From assembly GCF_020740795.1 (NCBI RefSeq), contig NC_067285.1:39530511-39594510 (forward strand): 64,000 nucleotides of DNA. The letters are read 5' to 3'. The notes under the pieces were generated by a model, which was given only the letters and a program-made list of their open reading frames with translations, was not told the origin of the DNA and did no database searches. Below are positions 28,316 to 40,310 of the stretch, piece after piece (the first letter of the stretch is position 1; each line of letters starts with the position of its first letter). The position numbers and the translations under genes are program-made. The stretch comes from Apus apus. Lineage: Eukaryota > Chordata > Aves > Apodiformes > Apodidae.

Positions 28316-28657
28316 TTACCCGAAGCGAAACTTCAGCCGGTACCTGATGGGACCACCCGTGTTTTTCCCAGGTGGGGACAGAGCCACCTTGGGTGGTGGG
28401 GAGACTTTCTTCTTGGGGAGGGTGACGGTGAAGGCGAGTTCGGGGGGCTGGGGCTGCCGGAAGCGGGGTAGGAAGTGTGTGGAGACGTGCTGGGGCCTGG
28501 CACGGGGGCTGCAGCCCCTCTTGGCTTTGCCCCGCTTGTTGAGGGCCACATACCACTGGCGGCCCGAGCGCGGGCTGCGGTGCACGGCCGAGGCGTAGGT
28601 GTTGTAGCTGTTCTCCTGGAAGCGCTCTCGGAACTGGCAGTCCACTGTGAACTGAGC
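28316..28657 (-). CDS. FGF5: FGF5 coding exon 3
   Basis: The acceptor CTCCAG precedes 28657; TAA stop is the complement of 28316-28318. 113 codons from [20 protein letters not shown] through [12 protein letters not shown] to the C-terminal KFRFG. Confidence 0.96.
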   Translation of the reverse strand, partial: AQFTVDCQFRERFQENSYNTYASAVHRSPRSGRQWYVALNKRGKAKRGCSPRARPQHVSTHFLPRFRQPQPPELAFTVTLPKKKVSPPPKVALSPPGKNTGGPIRYRLKFRFG

Positions 28658-31600
28658 CTGGAGAGGGGGGAGACAGAGCCAGGGGAGGGGGTGCAGAGTT
28701 AGCCAAGGGTCGCTTGGACCCACACACCCACACCCACACCCACACACATCCCCTGCCCCACGGCGCTCGCCGGGGGGGTTTTAAAAAGTTTCCCCCCAAA
28801 AAAAACAACCAGGCTCCAAGGGGTGAGCAGCAACACCCTGCCGAGCGCAGCCAGGCGTTTGGAAAACCCCCAGCACGGGTGCATTGAAGAAGCTGCTTGC
28901 CACCCACTTTTTGGACTGGCTTGGAAAGCCCAAGGCTCGCCTGCCTCAGCAGCACCTTTTCCCTGCCGCCCCAGCTCTCCTCCTGCCCTTCCCACCGGGG
29001 AGGGAGGAGGCAGCTTCCTGCCCTGATCAGCACCCTGGGGTTGAGCCCCCTCCCCATCTCCCTTCCCACCCCTTGCTTGCACCCTGGATCATCCCTTCAG
29101 AGCCTGGAAAGGCAGTTTGCAGGCAGGGTTTCATTGCTTCACTGAACGTGGCTTTGATTGTATTCGATTTTTGGTATTTTTTTCTTTTCCCCCCTTCCTC
29201 ATCTTAAACGAACTCGGGGTGCTTTGTCAACCTGAAAGCAATTTACTTGCAGCCCAAGAGCCTGGCCTCTGCCAAACAGGGCTCCCAGACAGTGGGGGGA
29301 AAGGCTTCCCATGGCCCGAGAGGATGGGCTGAATGCTGCCCACAACAGCTCCTTCTTGTCGTCAAGAGGGAGGAGGGAAAAAATGACCTACAAAAATAAA
29401 AAACCTGCAACACCCCAGCTGTGAACCCGCAGCCCTGGGACACCTGCCTGCAGCCTCCAGCAGCCCCTCCAAAATCCTCCTCACCACTTTTAGTTTGACC
29501 AGGACCGCGGCACATGATGCCCTGGCAGCAAAGCAAGGCTCCCAAAATACTGACGTGCCCAGGATGCTGAGCCCAGAGAACACAGCAAAACCTCCAAGCA
29601 GTGTTTTATCACAACACAGGAGGTCCAAGTGGCTGGGATAATTTTGAAGCTCCTCATTTAGCTGGAGCTGTGTCCTGCAAGACAAGTGACAGAGTCTCCA
29701 GCGTGCCATGCATTATTTTTTCCTTGAGTCAAGTCTCCTTTTGCTCTTTGCTTGACAGAAACGCCACTCAGTGACTCAGTTTTGCTTTCCCTGTCTCTTA
29801 TAGGTCCTCTATGCTGCGTGTCCCATGTGTGGACACTCACCTTCCCAAGGCAGGGCTGTGCTGGGCCCCTTGTTGCTCTCTGGAGCCCCAAGACATGCTC
29901 ATCCATACCCCTGCACAGATGGATAAGCTCCCTGCCATTTTGCTCATGGACCAGTGGTTTTGGGCCAATGCCACCCTGCAAAGGGGGGGGGGGGAGGAAT
30001 GCAGAAAGAGGGTTGCCCAGCTCCCCACCTGGGGCATCACCAGAGAAGTTCCTGCTTCGATGGGTTTTGGGGTAAATGCTCCCTAAGGGCCAGAGCAGCA
30101 TCCCTTCCCAAGTGGGATGTGGGGAGATGAGGAGGGAACGCGGAGGACACGGAGGGAAGCCCTCAGCCCTGGATGACAAACCACACTGAGAGGCACATCA
30201 GCTGCTCCTTTCCCACCTCTCTAACAGGCTTCCCCGTATCCCAGCCTCTCAGTTCAGTCTCTGCACCTTTTCAGCTGGGGAAAAGGCTTTTTTTGGTTGG
30301 TTTTTTTTTCCCCAGCACGGGGCAGGTGGCACAGCCACAGCCTGGCCACTGGCTTCACTCTGCAGCAGCTCCAGGGACAACCCCAAGGAGCAAACCTGAA
30401 GTCAATGACGTTTCAAAACCCAGTTCAACAAGAGATTTGCCCCGGGGAGGACTGGGCCATTCAGCTGACTCAAAACAACTCCTGAGAAAGGAGAATTACC
30501 TGAGCCCCCTGTGAGCAGATCTCTCCCCTGGAGCTCATGCTGACCCCTGCACAGATCAACTTCAACCCCCCTCCTGCCCGTTCTGTACTTAAAAAAATGT
30601 ACAAAACAGGGGACCCAGGATTTAACAATGAGGAAAAAGCCATCTGTGCACACATAATTGCTGGGATCACTGTCATTTTTTCTGAAGCTGGTTCCTCTAA
30701 AAAAAAACCGAATCGATTGGTAATTTAATTAAGTCGCCATGAATGCAAAAAAAAAGGAAAAAAGGAAAACAAAAATAATAAAGATGGATGCCTGCTGGAA
30801 AGCACTGAGCTGGGATAAAGCAGGGCCCTAAAAAGCCTGCTCTGAGGGAGCCTGAGTCCCTGCAGGAATGGCTTTTATCTGGGGTGCAGCACAAAGTCAC
30901 CGGCGTGACTCCCGCATCAAAGCGCTGCCCTGAGTGACGGGCACAGGACACGCTTTGTGCTGCTCCAAACTCATTAGGCCATGAAATAACTTCACCCTGC
31001 CAAGGAAGGGAAGAACAACAGATGCCGGGTTCGCCTTATCGAGGTTATTTAGCCCAGCAATCTTTAGACATTTGGGTCAAGTTTCTCCAAATTCATGGCT
31101 TTCACCCGCGCGGGGCATCGTGTGTCCTCACCCCCGGCTCTGACCCACCTAATTGAGGTCCCTCTCCAGCACTGCCCTTTGTGTGCCAACAATTAGCCAT
31201 GCAGCAATGAGGTTTGATTCAATTTCTGCCTGCAGCAGAGCAGAAATCAAGGCTCCAGCTCAAATAAGGGGCCCATTGTATGCCACGAGGGAGGGGAGGC
31301 TCTGGGGGGTCCAGGGGTCATGCCCCACCTGCTTCCCTCTCCTACATCCTTTACCTTTCCTCTGCCCCTCTGCCTGTTTCTTGCCCCATCTCCTTCCCTC
31401 ATTTCCTAAAAAAACAAACCAACAAAGCAACCACGTGCTCACCCTTGCAGCACCATTAGGTTTCAGGAGCAACACTCCACTAAGACCCAAGGGAGACAGA
31501 GGACAGTGCACAAACCTCACCTGAAGGCAACCTGCAGGCTCAGGCAGCACATCAGGAGCGACCACGCTGGGACTGGGAGGTTTGGCACTTGGCTTTTCCC

Positions 31601-32704
31601 TCTTCCAGGCTACCAGCCCTGAACAGGCTCACTTGAGAGCAAACCCAGGTGACAGCTCATCCCAGAGGCTGCCTTAAAAACGCCCATCTTGGCACGTTGC
31701 TTTTACACCCCCCCCCCCCCCCCCTTTAAAAGGCTGTGACTTTTATGTAAGCACAGCAGTTACTATCATTTGTTTGGATGGTCTCTAGAACTAACAGGGG
31801 ACAATCAGGAAGCAGCATCTTAAAAGTCACAACAAGAGGTGAAACCCGCTGACAGGACTGATGCAACACGAAAAGCCTGGACAAAGCCCTAGGAGACCTG
31901 CAGGAGAAGCCAACCTTCAGGAGCACAGCCCACAGGAATGAGAATGAGTGGGATTTTTCCACTCCAGCTGCAAGGGCTCCCGCATGGGCTGGACCTCACC
32001 TGCCCCAAACCCCCATGGGCACCCACTGGCTCTGCCAGGGGAACACCTGGTGAGGTGTCCACCTGAGGGGAGGGTCCGGAGCTGCAGCCCCCTCCCCCGT
32101 GGGCGGGATCCCGGCCCCACGCACTTCCCTTGCCGGGAGACATTTGGTCTGCACGATCTGCTGCAGAAGTCGCTAAAAATAAACCAGCAACGCTCATAGA
32201 ACAAGTCCTTGCGATGCAGACGCCCAGCCAGAAAAGAAAAAAAAATAATACAAAAAGCCAGCAAAAAAAAACCCAAAAAAGCAAGCACTTTTCCTGATTA
32301 AACCCGGTAAGTAAGGGTGTTGGATTTGGGATTTGGCTCCACTTTTCCCTTATCTGCTGATGCCACCCAGCAGGGACCCTCCCCAGCAACCCAAGGGGCT
32401 TGTCACACTGGAGCATCACTGCCACCTGCACGTGAATGTGTCTTTAAAAAAAGGCCTTTAAAAAACACACACACACACACTAATAAGCAGGGGGGCGGGG
32501 TGGGGGGTGGGGGTGGGGGAGGGGGGGGGTGTTACTTACACTTGCATGGAGTTTTCCTTTTTTTGACATCGCTAAAAATTTGTTGCTGAAAACTCCTCGT
32601 ATTCCTACAATCCCCTGAGACACAGCAAATATTTCCAAAATACCTAGGATGACAGAAATCCCCAAATAAATCACAGGTCTTTTCACATTGGCGTGACAAA
32701 GAGA

Positions 32705-32786
<82 letters not shown>

Positions 32787-34757
32787 TAATCGGTCTCAGA
32801 GGTTTGCATCTCCTCTCCACAAGCCTCTGCTCCACTCAGCTCTCCTGCTCTGTCCCTCTGCCCCACAGTCAGACCTGCATCAATTCTGGGATGGCTGCAG
32901 GGTGGTGTTTGGTTTGTTTTTTTAAAACCTGCATTTTAGAGGAGAAGTTTTGACTTGGCCGCAGCAGAGCAAGTTCACCCCTGGGGAAGGCCCCTCTCAA
33001 GGGTGGGAAGATCCCCCTGTGCCTACAGGCCCTCCTCCCAAGATCAGCCCTGCCTGTCCTCCTCCCATACACACCAGACTCTGGAAATAAAGGTGTCACA
33101 CACACCCTTTGGGGCTGGAAACACCACGAGGAGTTCCTTCGCTTCCCCCCCCCTTCCTGGCAGGAAGACCCAGGGAGGAGGCTGCTATGCAGCCCAGCCA
33201 CAAGAAAACAAGTCTTTTCCCCCTTCAAATACGTGTTTTCTGAGCAGGATTTGGCTCGGGGCCCCTGGTGGAGCACGTGTGGCCTGAACCTGACCTTACA
33301 GAAGAGCTTCAGCCTCTGAGCATCGTTCAGCAACCCCGCAGCGTGTGTGCGCGTGTCCCAGGCAGGGCAAGGGCGACAGGAAAGGTCAGGGAGCAGCACC
33401 ACATCCCCCACGTACCCATCCCACCCCGGGCAAAAAGCCTTGCAAGCCCCAGCTGCAAGCCCTGGGGTGGCCCCAGGAGGATCTCAGTGGCCCTGGATGG
33501 AAGGAGCCTGCGAGGACATCCCGGCCGGCCCCAAGCGGATGAACGTGCCAAGAGCAAACATGAAGCCGCCGCTAAATCCCTTGAGGCCCGGGGATCAGAT
33601 CACCACTTCCCATGTTTATTTTAAGGAGGAAGCACAGATCCCAGAGGCACCCAGGTCCCAGCACCAAAGGCCTGGAGGGGCACTTTTTTTGGGTGGCTGG
33701 TGTGGGCCACCCCTCCCGACCTCGCTTGACCCAGTGGGAGCGACTGGGGAAGGGCTTGTAGAGCCCCACAAGCAACGAGGCATCTCCCCTCCCCAGCACC
33801 CTCCCTGTCCACGGGGGCACCTCAAAACCTGCTGGCCCTCAGGGGGGCTGGCCATGCTGGATGGAAGACCTACTCCTGGTCATCGGGGTGCCCTGGGTCA
33901 AGCCCAGTTCCCCAGTCAAGGCCAGAGGGTGGGGTGCCCCTGCCAAAAGCCAACTTCTCCCCCACAAGGGATAGCTCCTTGGAGCAGCACCTGGCACAGA
34001 CCCACCCCCTGCCACCACCAGCACAAGCCCCCAGCCAGAGCAGGCTCCGCTCCCAAGTGTGAAGCTGGTGCTGCTGGTGCCTTTCCAGAGAGGAAATCTC
34101 AGATTAAAAGAGGAAGGAACTTCACACAACTCAGGTCCCTGCCAGACAGCTGTGGCCTCAAAAGGCTGCACACACCTCACAGGGTAGAAACCCTCTGTGG
34201 GACAGGGTACAGGGGGGACATAGTGCAGGCACCCCCCCCCCCAAACTCACATAACATGAAACAGCATTCCCATCCATCCATCCATCCATCCATCCATCCA
34301 TCCATCCACTAACACTCTCCTGGCCATGCACCTGCAGTGCTCCTCAGGACCCCAAGCAGGGCTCCAGGCCTCCCAGCATCCTGACCCACCCCGTTCTCCA
34401 CAGAGTCATGGCACAGACCAGGGCCCAAATGACCTGGTCCAGGCCAGACAAGGCCATTGCTCCCTGGGCACACCACGGGTGCTGCCAGGGTCACCTCAGG
34501 CCCAAACCCTCAGGCTCTTGAAGTGATTTTTTCATCCCTGCCTGCCATTTCATTCCCTCTAACAGGTTATCACAGCAGCACCGACCCGGAGGATAAGCCG
34601 TGAGTTAGCACAGCTTGCTCTCCAGGGAACGTCAGGCTCAGTCCTATTTTTAAACTGAACACATCCTAGCACTGTGCTGGGAGAATGAAAACGCAGAGGG
34701 AAGGATGGAAAAGTTACACAGGAAAAGGATGGAAAAGGGGCAAGAGGGAGCAGCATC

Positions 34758-34788
<31 letters not shown>

Positions 34789-35394
34789 AGCCCGGCGAGG
34801 CGCGATGGTGGGAGCATCAACCTCGCACTTCCACATCCATCCCCACGGAATTGCTTCCTCGAGGAGGGCGAAGCCTGCGGGGCAGCATTCCCAAAAGGGA
34901 GCAGGGCAGAGCTCACCCCCTCTCCCCCCGGGGCAGCAGCCCAACCGAGCCCGCAGGGCGCAGCACCCTCAGCTCCCCCCAGGCACCGAGGGGCTCCCGG
35001 GAGAGGGATGCCGCAATCCCGGGGGAATGCCCCCCCGGATGCCCCTCACTCTGGGACACCACCAGGAGCTTCCCCACCCTTCCCAGGCCCCCTCCCGGCA
35101 CTCACTCAGCGGGCTGGCGTCGTGGGCGCCGTCCACCCGGCCGTCGGGGTGCAGCTGGAGGTGGAAACCGATGCCCACCCGGCAGTAGAGCCGACCCCGC
35201 CGCCGCCCCGGGCGGCTCCGCGGGAAGCGGTTCGGCCCCGCCGCCGCCGAGGAGGAGGAGGAGGAGGAGGAGGAAGGCGCAGGGGCGTTGCGGCCCTCCG
35301 GTCCCGGTTGCGCCCCGCCGGGCACCTGCTCCCGCCGGGCTCTGGCTGGCAGGGCCAGGAGGAAGAGGAGGAGGAGGAGGAAGGACGGGCACAT
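28316..35394 (-). CDS. FGF5: Fibroblast growth factor 5, complete coding region
   Basis: FGF5 is a secreted, heparin-binding ligand of FGFR1/FGFR2, best known for ending the growth phase of mammalian hair and acting in muscle and neural development. Coding exons are 35394-35106, 32643-32540 and 28657-28316, total 244 codons plus TAA. The middle exon is 104 nt, the standard FGF size. Residues 1 to about 18 form a signal peptide ([16 protein letters not shown]). A low-complexity spacer includes Ser9 at residues 41-49. The FGF core starts at [17 protein letters not shown] and runs through [36 protein letters not shown] and [15 protein letters not shown] to HFLPRF. The basic tail ends YRLKFRFG. 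An in-frame ATG 33 bases upstream (35427) would give MLRG...; I prefer 35394 because the signal peptide begins there. PRDM8 lies upstream in the same orientation, the usual vertebrate order. Confidence 0.96.
28658..32539 (-). other. FGF5 intron 2
   Basis: 3.9 kb, GT-AG. It begins (transcript sense) with a C-rich tract: plus-strand G runs at 32491-32530, ending about 3 bases beyond the GTAAGT donor. A C18 run lies at about 31709-31726. The 30580-31290 segment is AT-richer with homeobox-like TAATTA motifs and looks like unique, possibly conserved DNA. No transposon recognised. Confidence 0.8.
32540..32643 (-). CDS. FGF5: FGF5 coding exon 2
   Basis: 104 nt. The acceptor CCTAG precedes 32643 and the donor GTAAGT follows 32540. 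It encodes (S)[18 protein letters not shown] and on to KKGKLHAS. The split serine codon joins exactly to exon 1. Confidence 0.96.
32644..35105 (-). other. FGF5 intron 1
   Basis: 2.5 kb, GT-AG. It contains an (AAT)n array at 32705-32784, a (CCAT)n run at 34272-34309 and a run of 28 C at 34761-34788. Confidence 0.82.
32705..32784. repeat. (AAT)n microsatellite, about 26 units
   Basis: An uninterrupted AAT run on the plus strand, (ATT)n in the FGF5 transcript, about 60-140 nt upstream of the exon 2 acceptor. Confidence 0.95.
35106..35394 (-). CDS. FGF5: FGF5 coding exon 1
   Basis: 289 nt from ATG (complement of 35392-35394) to the base before a GTGAGT donor (35105-35100). It encodes the signal peptide, the Ser9 spacer and the first strands of the FGF fold, ending in DASPL plus one base. 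The Leu and Ser runs are both encoded by GAG-rich triplet tracts on the plus strand. Confidence 0.95.
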
Positions 35395-35547
35395 GCTGCC
35401 GGCGGGGAGGAGGGAGCCGCGCAACATCCCGCTCCGCCGCCGAGCCCCCCGGGGGGGGGCGAGGGGGGGGACGGGGACACGACACCGGGCACGCGGGGGG
35501 ACCGGGACGCCCCTCCCCACCACCACCAACCACCACCACCGCCGGGG

Positions 35548-35555
35548 TATTTATA
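35548..35555 (-). promoter_or_regulatory. FGF5: FGF5 TATA box
   Basis: TATAAATA on the minus strand, about 154 nt upstream of the ATG inside a CpG-rich region. That predicts a start of transcription near 35520 and a 5' UTR of about 125 nt. Confidence 0.7.
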
Positions 35556-36109
35556 AGCGGGCGGCGGCCCCGCACCTGTGGCCAGCCCCAGAGCACCCCC
35601 CGCAGCAGATGCTGGGCCTCTTGGGGGGGCGAATAAATCTGGGGAATTAACTTGTCCGCCCCGCCGAGACGGAGGCGCTGGGGCTGCGCCTCGGGTTACC
35701 GCCGAGAAATACCTTGTCAGCGGCTTCACCCACGGCCGGGCAACGGGGCTCAGCGGAGCCCCGGGGAAGGGGAAGGGATTGGGTTGCAGCCCCCCAGGCC
35801 GGGGGTGCCGGGGGCTGTGGGACGACAGACGGCAGCTGCACAGCCAGCCTCAGCCCCGGGACTGGGGAATGGGAGAGAATTTGGGGCTTTGGAGGCAGCA
35901 ACCCCAGCAAGAAAGCTGCTTTCCCTCCCACCACTCCGCGCTCTGCCCCAGAGAGCAGCCCTGAGGGGGTCAGCAGTGGGTGCCCGGTGTTGCCACCACC
36001 ATCAAGCCCCAGGGTACGTGGGGAAGCACCGGAACCTTGGCTGGGCACAAACACCTCCTCGGGGCTCCTGGGCGGAGGGACGGCAGCCCCTGGCCTCCCG
36101 CTGGCAGCC

Positions 36110-36209
36110 CAGTAACCCTGACATGTGCCCAGTAACCCTGGCATGTGCCCAGCAACCCTGGCATGTGCCCAGTAACCCTGGCATGTGCCCAGCAACCCTG
36201 GCATGTGCC
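36110..36209. repeat. 20-bp tandem repeat, five copies
   Basis: Five adjoining copies of AGYAACCCTGRCATGTGCCC, nearly identical (one T/C and one A/G variable site), ending at 36209. Confidence 0.95.
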
Positions 36210-36744
36210 CAGCGCCCCGCCAGCACCCTGCCCGTGTTTCCTCCCAATTACCAAGACAATCGCCGCGCAGCACCCACGGCACGGGAGGACAGCCTGAAGG
36301 GACAGCCCATCCATCACCCCGGCACAGCACCAAGTCTATTTTGCTTTTCTGCTCTGCTGGAAGAGAAGCTCGAGGGCTCCCTGTAACATCTCCCGAAGCA
36401 CCGGGAAGAAAATAAAACCAAACCAAACCACAACAACAAACCTCACCCTTTCCAAAAAGCCAACACTGGTCAAACTCCCCCTGCCCAGACTCTGCACCTA
36501 CATGTCCTTACTACTCTGGCAAAGCTGCGTTTTCCTCCCTCGGCCCTGCCCAGGGATCGGGTTCGGCAGGAAGGAGGCGGGGCGGGTGGCACGTCGGGGG
36601 GTGACCTTCGCCTTCCGAGGAAGCTGGAGGTTGGGGGCACAGGCTGAAGGGGGCCATATCCAGCCTGACTGACACCTGGTGTGGTCTGGTGTGAACAGCC
36701 ATGAGCCCACAACAACATGACTGCAGTTTCAAACTATGTATCAG

Positions 36745-36836
36745 CACATATATATATATACACACACACAGATATAAATACACACACATGTTTATATATT
36801 AAGCTGTATATATAGACAGCTCTATATATAGATACA
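36745..36836. repeat. Compound TA/CA microsatellite
   Basis: Runs of TATATA and CACACA interleaved with short TATATAGA palindromes. Confidence 0.85.
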
Positions 36837-39800
36837 CATACCTGGAAGAGGGTTAAGGGCACTCAAAATACTATTGACTTATTCCAGCTGTAGTGGTTGG
36901 CCTGGTAAAATCTAAGACTTTCACCTGCCCTCCACATCTTGTTTATTTAATTACACACGCTGGCTCTAAATCCAGATCCACAAGCAAGACAAGGACCTAA
37001 AGGGGTTATGAAGCTCTCCCAAGATGTTTGCCCTGGACCTTATGTATCAGTGCAGCTGAGGCAGACTCAGAGGCACACAGCCAGTTCACTCGAGGAGGAT
37101 GTCCCCTTTTGCATCTTGCTTTAAAGGCTTCAGCTGCCAAAAGATCAGTCCCGTTTCTGCCACTGTAAGTTAAGGTGAAGGTGAAAGCATTTGAAGCCTT
37201 CAGCATGGGGGTGGCTGGGCAGAGCTGCAGCAGGAAGGAAGTGGATGCAAGCCCTGGGGGGAGATGCCCACCCAAAGCCCAGAAGCTCACCAACGAGCCG
37301 AGCCTCCCAAATTTTGTCCCTACTGCCTAACTCCACAGCTCCCACCAGCCCTGGGCACTCTCTGCACACACACACACACTTCGGGAGCAATTTTCTCCCC
37401 AGCGAAAAAGTCCCTGAACAAACCAATCTCCTGTGGGATGAGGCCACTGGAAAGGCTACCAAGAAGGTGAGGCTTGCTGGGTGGGCTTGCCCTGCATGTT
37501 CACGACCCTTTCTGGGGCGGGGGGGGCGCCGTGAGACAACCAAGAGCTTTCAGGTCTCATCCGCCGCACTCGGCGCTTTTCCTGACTGCGGGATGGGACA
37601 CGGGACACCCGGACTGAGAGGTGGGGGCTCCTGCCCAGCCGTAGGATGCCACCGCCCTCCTCTGGGGACCGCTGTGCCCCAGCAGGGTCAAAGCCCAGCC
37701 AGCAGCACTGGCAGAGAAACCACACGCACAAGACCCTGTCCTTCAGGCACGTGGTGTATTTTCATCTTCACAAATCAGGATGAAACTCTAAGACAGAAAA
37801 AAAAAACCACCCAAACCAAACAAAGCTCAGAAGGAAAACTCCTAACCAGTCCTTCAAGCACAAACTATTGCCTTGGGCTGTTTTCATTTGAATCTGCTCA
37901 TTCATACAAACCACTGCTTTAAAATAATCTGAGGGCCCATATAGCATAACTCAGGAAAAAAACCCACAACATTAGGCTCCAATCTAAATAACTAAGTAGA
38001 TCCAACAGTCAACTTCCTGGAATAATTCAGTGTAGTTGCCTTGGCAGTGGCAACCCTTACATACCCACCAGCAGCTTCTGGAAGCCTGGTGCTGATGTTA
38101 TGGTACCTAAATTATTCAGGGCTTTGGTACAGAGAAAATTTCCAGCAAACAGAGTGGATAAATGTGGTTTCAAGTGCAAAATGTCTCATTAGGAAGAGAA
38201 GGGCTCCTCTGAGCCTGTTTGATCTCCTGTGCAGCACAGGGCCACGCTTGGCATGGCAGGAACTTCTCCCCCTCCAAACAGGAGCCCAGCAACATTTCAT
38301 TGCCCCTCAAAAATATGCAAGGAAAAATGTGAGGAGACACAAAGCAAAGCCTGTGAGGCTCTGCTCAGCAAGCCCACGTGTGAAGCTGTAGCCCTGGCCA
38401 CAACCAAGCAGCCCCACATGTACAGGAACCAGCCCTGGTTCCCACAGGATGTATGTGCATGGATATGGCTGAGCCAAGCCACGCCAGGCTGCAGCAGGGC
38501 AGAGAAAGCACACCAGGCTCTCAACATCTCTTGCTTTTTCACTCATGGGAAGGGTTATTTCACAGGATGAGCAAAGTAATAGCACGCTGGGTTCAATCAG
38601 CCTCTCTGAGGACTGCAGGGCAACACTTTCTCCCTGTGCTTGTGAAGGCACAAGGGTGCCCTGGGGCCAGCTGCTCCCTGGGAAAACACACCCCACCCCA
38701 GGAGCTTGCAAGAAAGCTTTTGCACTAAGGATTTGTGGCCTGAAGGAGAGTCACCTGCACCAGGACAGCAGGGTGGATGTGCCACAAGGCACCCTGTGAA
38801 GGCAGCCTGGCCCATCCCTCTGATAGGTGGGACCCCTGGGGGGAGGTGTGAGCTTTGGCCAGCCAAGCAGCTAGTGACAGTCTCGCTCAGACACCTCTGT
38901 CCAGACCTAAAGGGGGAAAAAAAAAGACACACCTCTGGCAGAAAGCAGCTCTGCTCAGCCTGCATGGTGGGGCTCAGCTGCCTGTGTCTGACTGCAAGGA
39001 TGCTGCCACACAGCTGAGCCTGCTGCCGTGTGGGGCCAGAGTTCAGCAGGGGCAGGATCAGGCCCCAAGGCTGGCAGCTGCTCTCAGCTTCAGCCTGGGG
39101 ACACAAGAGCTGCCCATGCCCGTGGCCACCTGGCTGCTGCCTGTTGTGTTGGAAACAGAGGAAAACCAGACCACTTTTGCTCACGTGCACCCACTGACGT
39201 GTATCAGAATAAGTGCAATTCAGACCTGCTTTCAGGTAGATCTGACTGGGGCTGCAAGCCTGCCTGCTGCACCCTGCTAACAGCATCAATAGAAACATTT
39301 GCTGGCCTTACTAGCATGATTATGGTTACTACTATTTGCCACGGGGTCTGGCCACAGACAGAGCAGTCTTACCGTGAGCACTGCTGGGAGCAGGCCAGGG
39401 GCTCCCCTGGCAGCCCGGGGTCAGGCTGAGGCTGAAGGCTGGCCTTCCTCACTCCCAAGGCACCCCGTTCCTCTGCAGCACATTGAAGAGACACCTCCCG
39501 GGGTGGGTGTTGGTGGTTTTGGTGGCAGGTGTGCTCTGGCACTGTGTGGGCAACCACCCCTGAGTCCAGACACCCCCACAGGCAACGTCCTGGGGGCTCA
39601 GCACTGTGCCTGCAGAGAGGCTTGAGATGGAAGAGGGAAGAGTAGGGTGCTGGCAGAGCAGGGCAGGCCCCAGCCAGCTGCAGGAGGACGTGCAGCCACT
39701 GGGCTGTAGGAGGCCATGGAGTATTTGGAGCCATGGGGTGATGTACCCACCGAGGTGCTGTGCACTGGCTCCTGCAGGACTCGCCCGTGGGAAGACCCAG

Positions 39801-39888
39801 GGGCCAAAGGAAGTGAAGCAGCAGCTCTTCCTCCTGCAGCACTGGGACCTGAAAGCCAGTATACAAGCACATGAAGCCAGGGACAGCA

Positions 39889-40310
39889 TAGAATCATAGA
39901 ACCACTGAGGTTGGAAGGGACCTTAAAGATCATCAAGTTCCAACCCCCCTGCCATGAGCAGGGAACCCAACCACTACACCAGGCTGCACAAAACCTCGTC
40001 CAACCTGGCCTTAAAATCCTCCAGGGATGGGACATCAACAACCTCTCTGGGCAACCCATCCCAGTTCCTCACCACCCTTAGAGTGAAGACTTTCTTCCTA
40101 ATATCTAACTTAAATCTCCCCTCTCTCAGTTTAAAACCATCACCCCTTGTCCTATCACTGTCTTCTCTGATGAAAAGCCCCTCCCCAGCTTTCCTGGAGC
40201 CCCTTCAGGCCCTGGAAGGTGCTCTAAGGTCTCCCTGGAGCCTTCTGAACACCCCAACTCTCCCAGCCCATCTCCAGAGCAGAGCTGCTCCAGCCCTTGG
40301 ACCATTCGTG
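39889..40310 (-). mobile_element. CR1 LINE 3' fragment
   Basis: The tail side starts AGCATAGAATCATAGAACCA with GGTTGGAAGGGACCT. The rest is CR1 3' UTR and the last ORF2 codons on the minus strand, fading out near 40310. Confidence 0.92.

Larger units (their letters stand above)
35561..39888. other. PRDM8-FGF5 intergenic region, left part
   Basis: CpG-rich up to about 35850, then mixed. No exon recognised. It contains the 20-bp tandem repeat at 36110 and the AT/CA microsatellite at 36745. The rest shows no repeat family I can name. Confidence 0.5.

Noticed and set aside
35427-35427. Upstream in-frame ATG for FGF5 ([11 protein letters not shown]...)
   Set aside because: The hydrophobic signal sequence begins right after the second ATG at 35394, which fits the family N-terminus better. 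The upstream start cannot be excluded.
34705-35729. Several long frames around FGF5 exon 1
   Set aside because: Compositional shadows. Only the minus frame starting at 35394 has a signal peptide, the FGF core and a correct splice donor.
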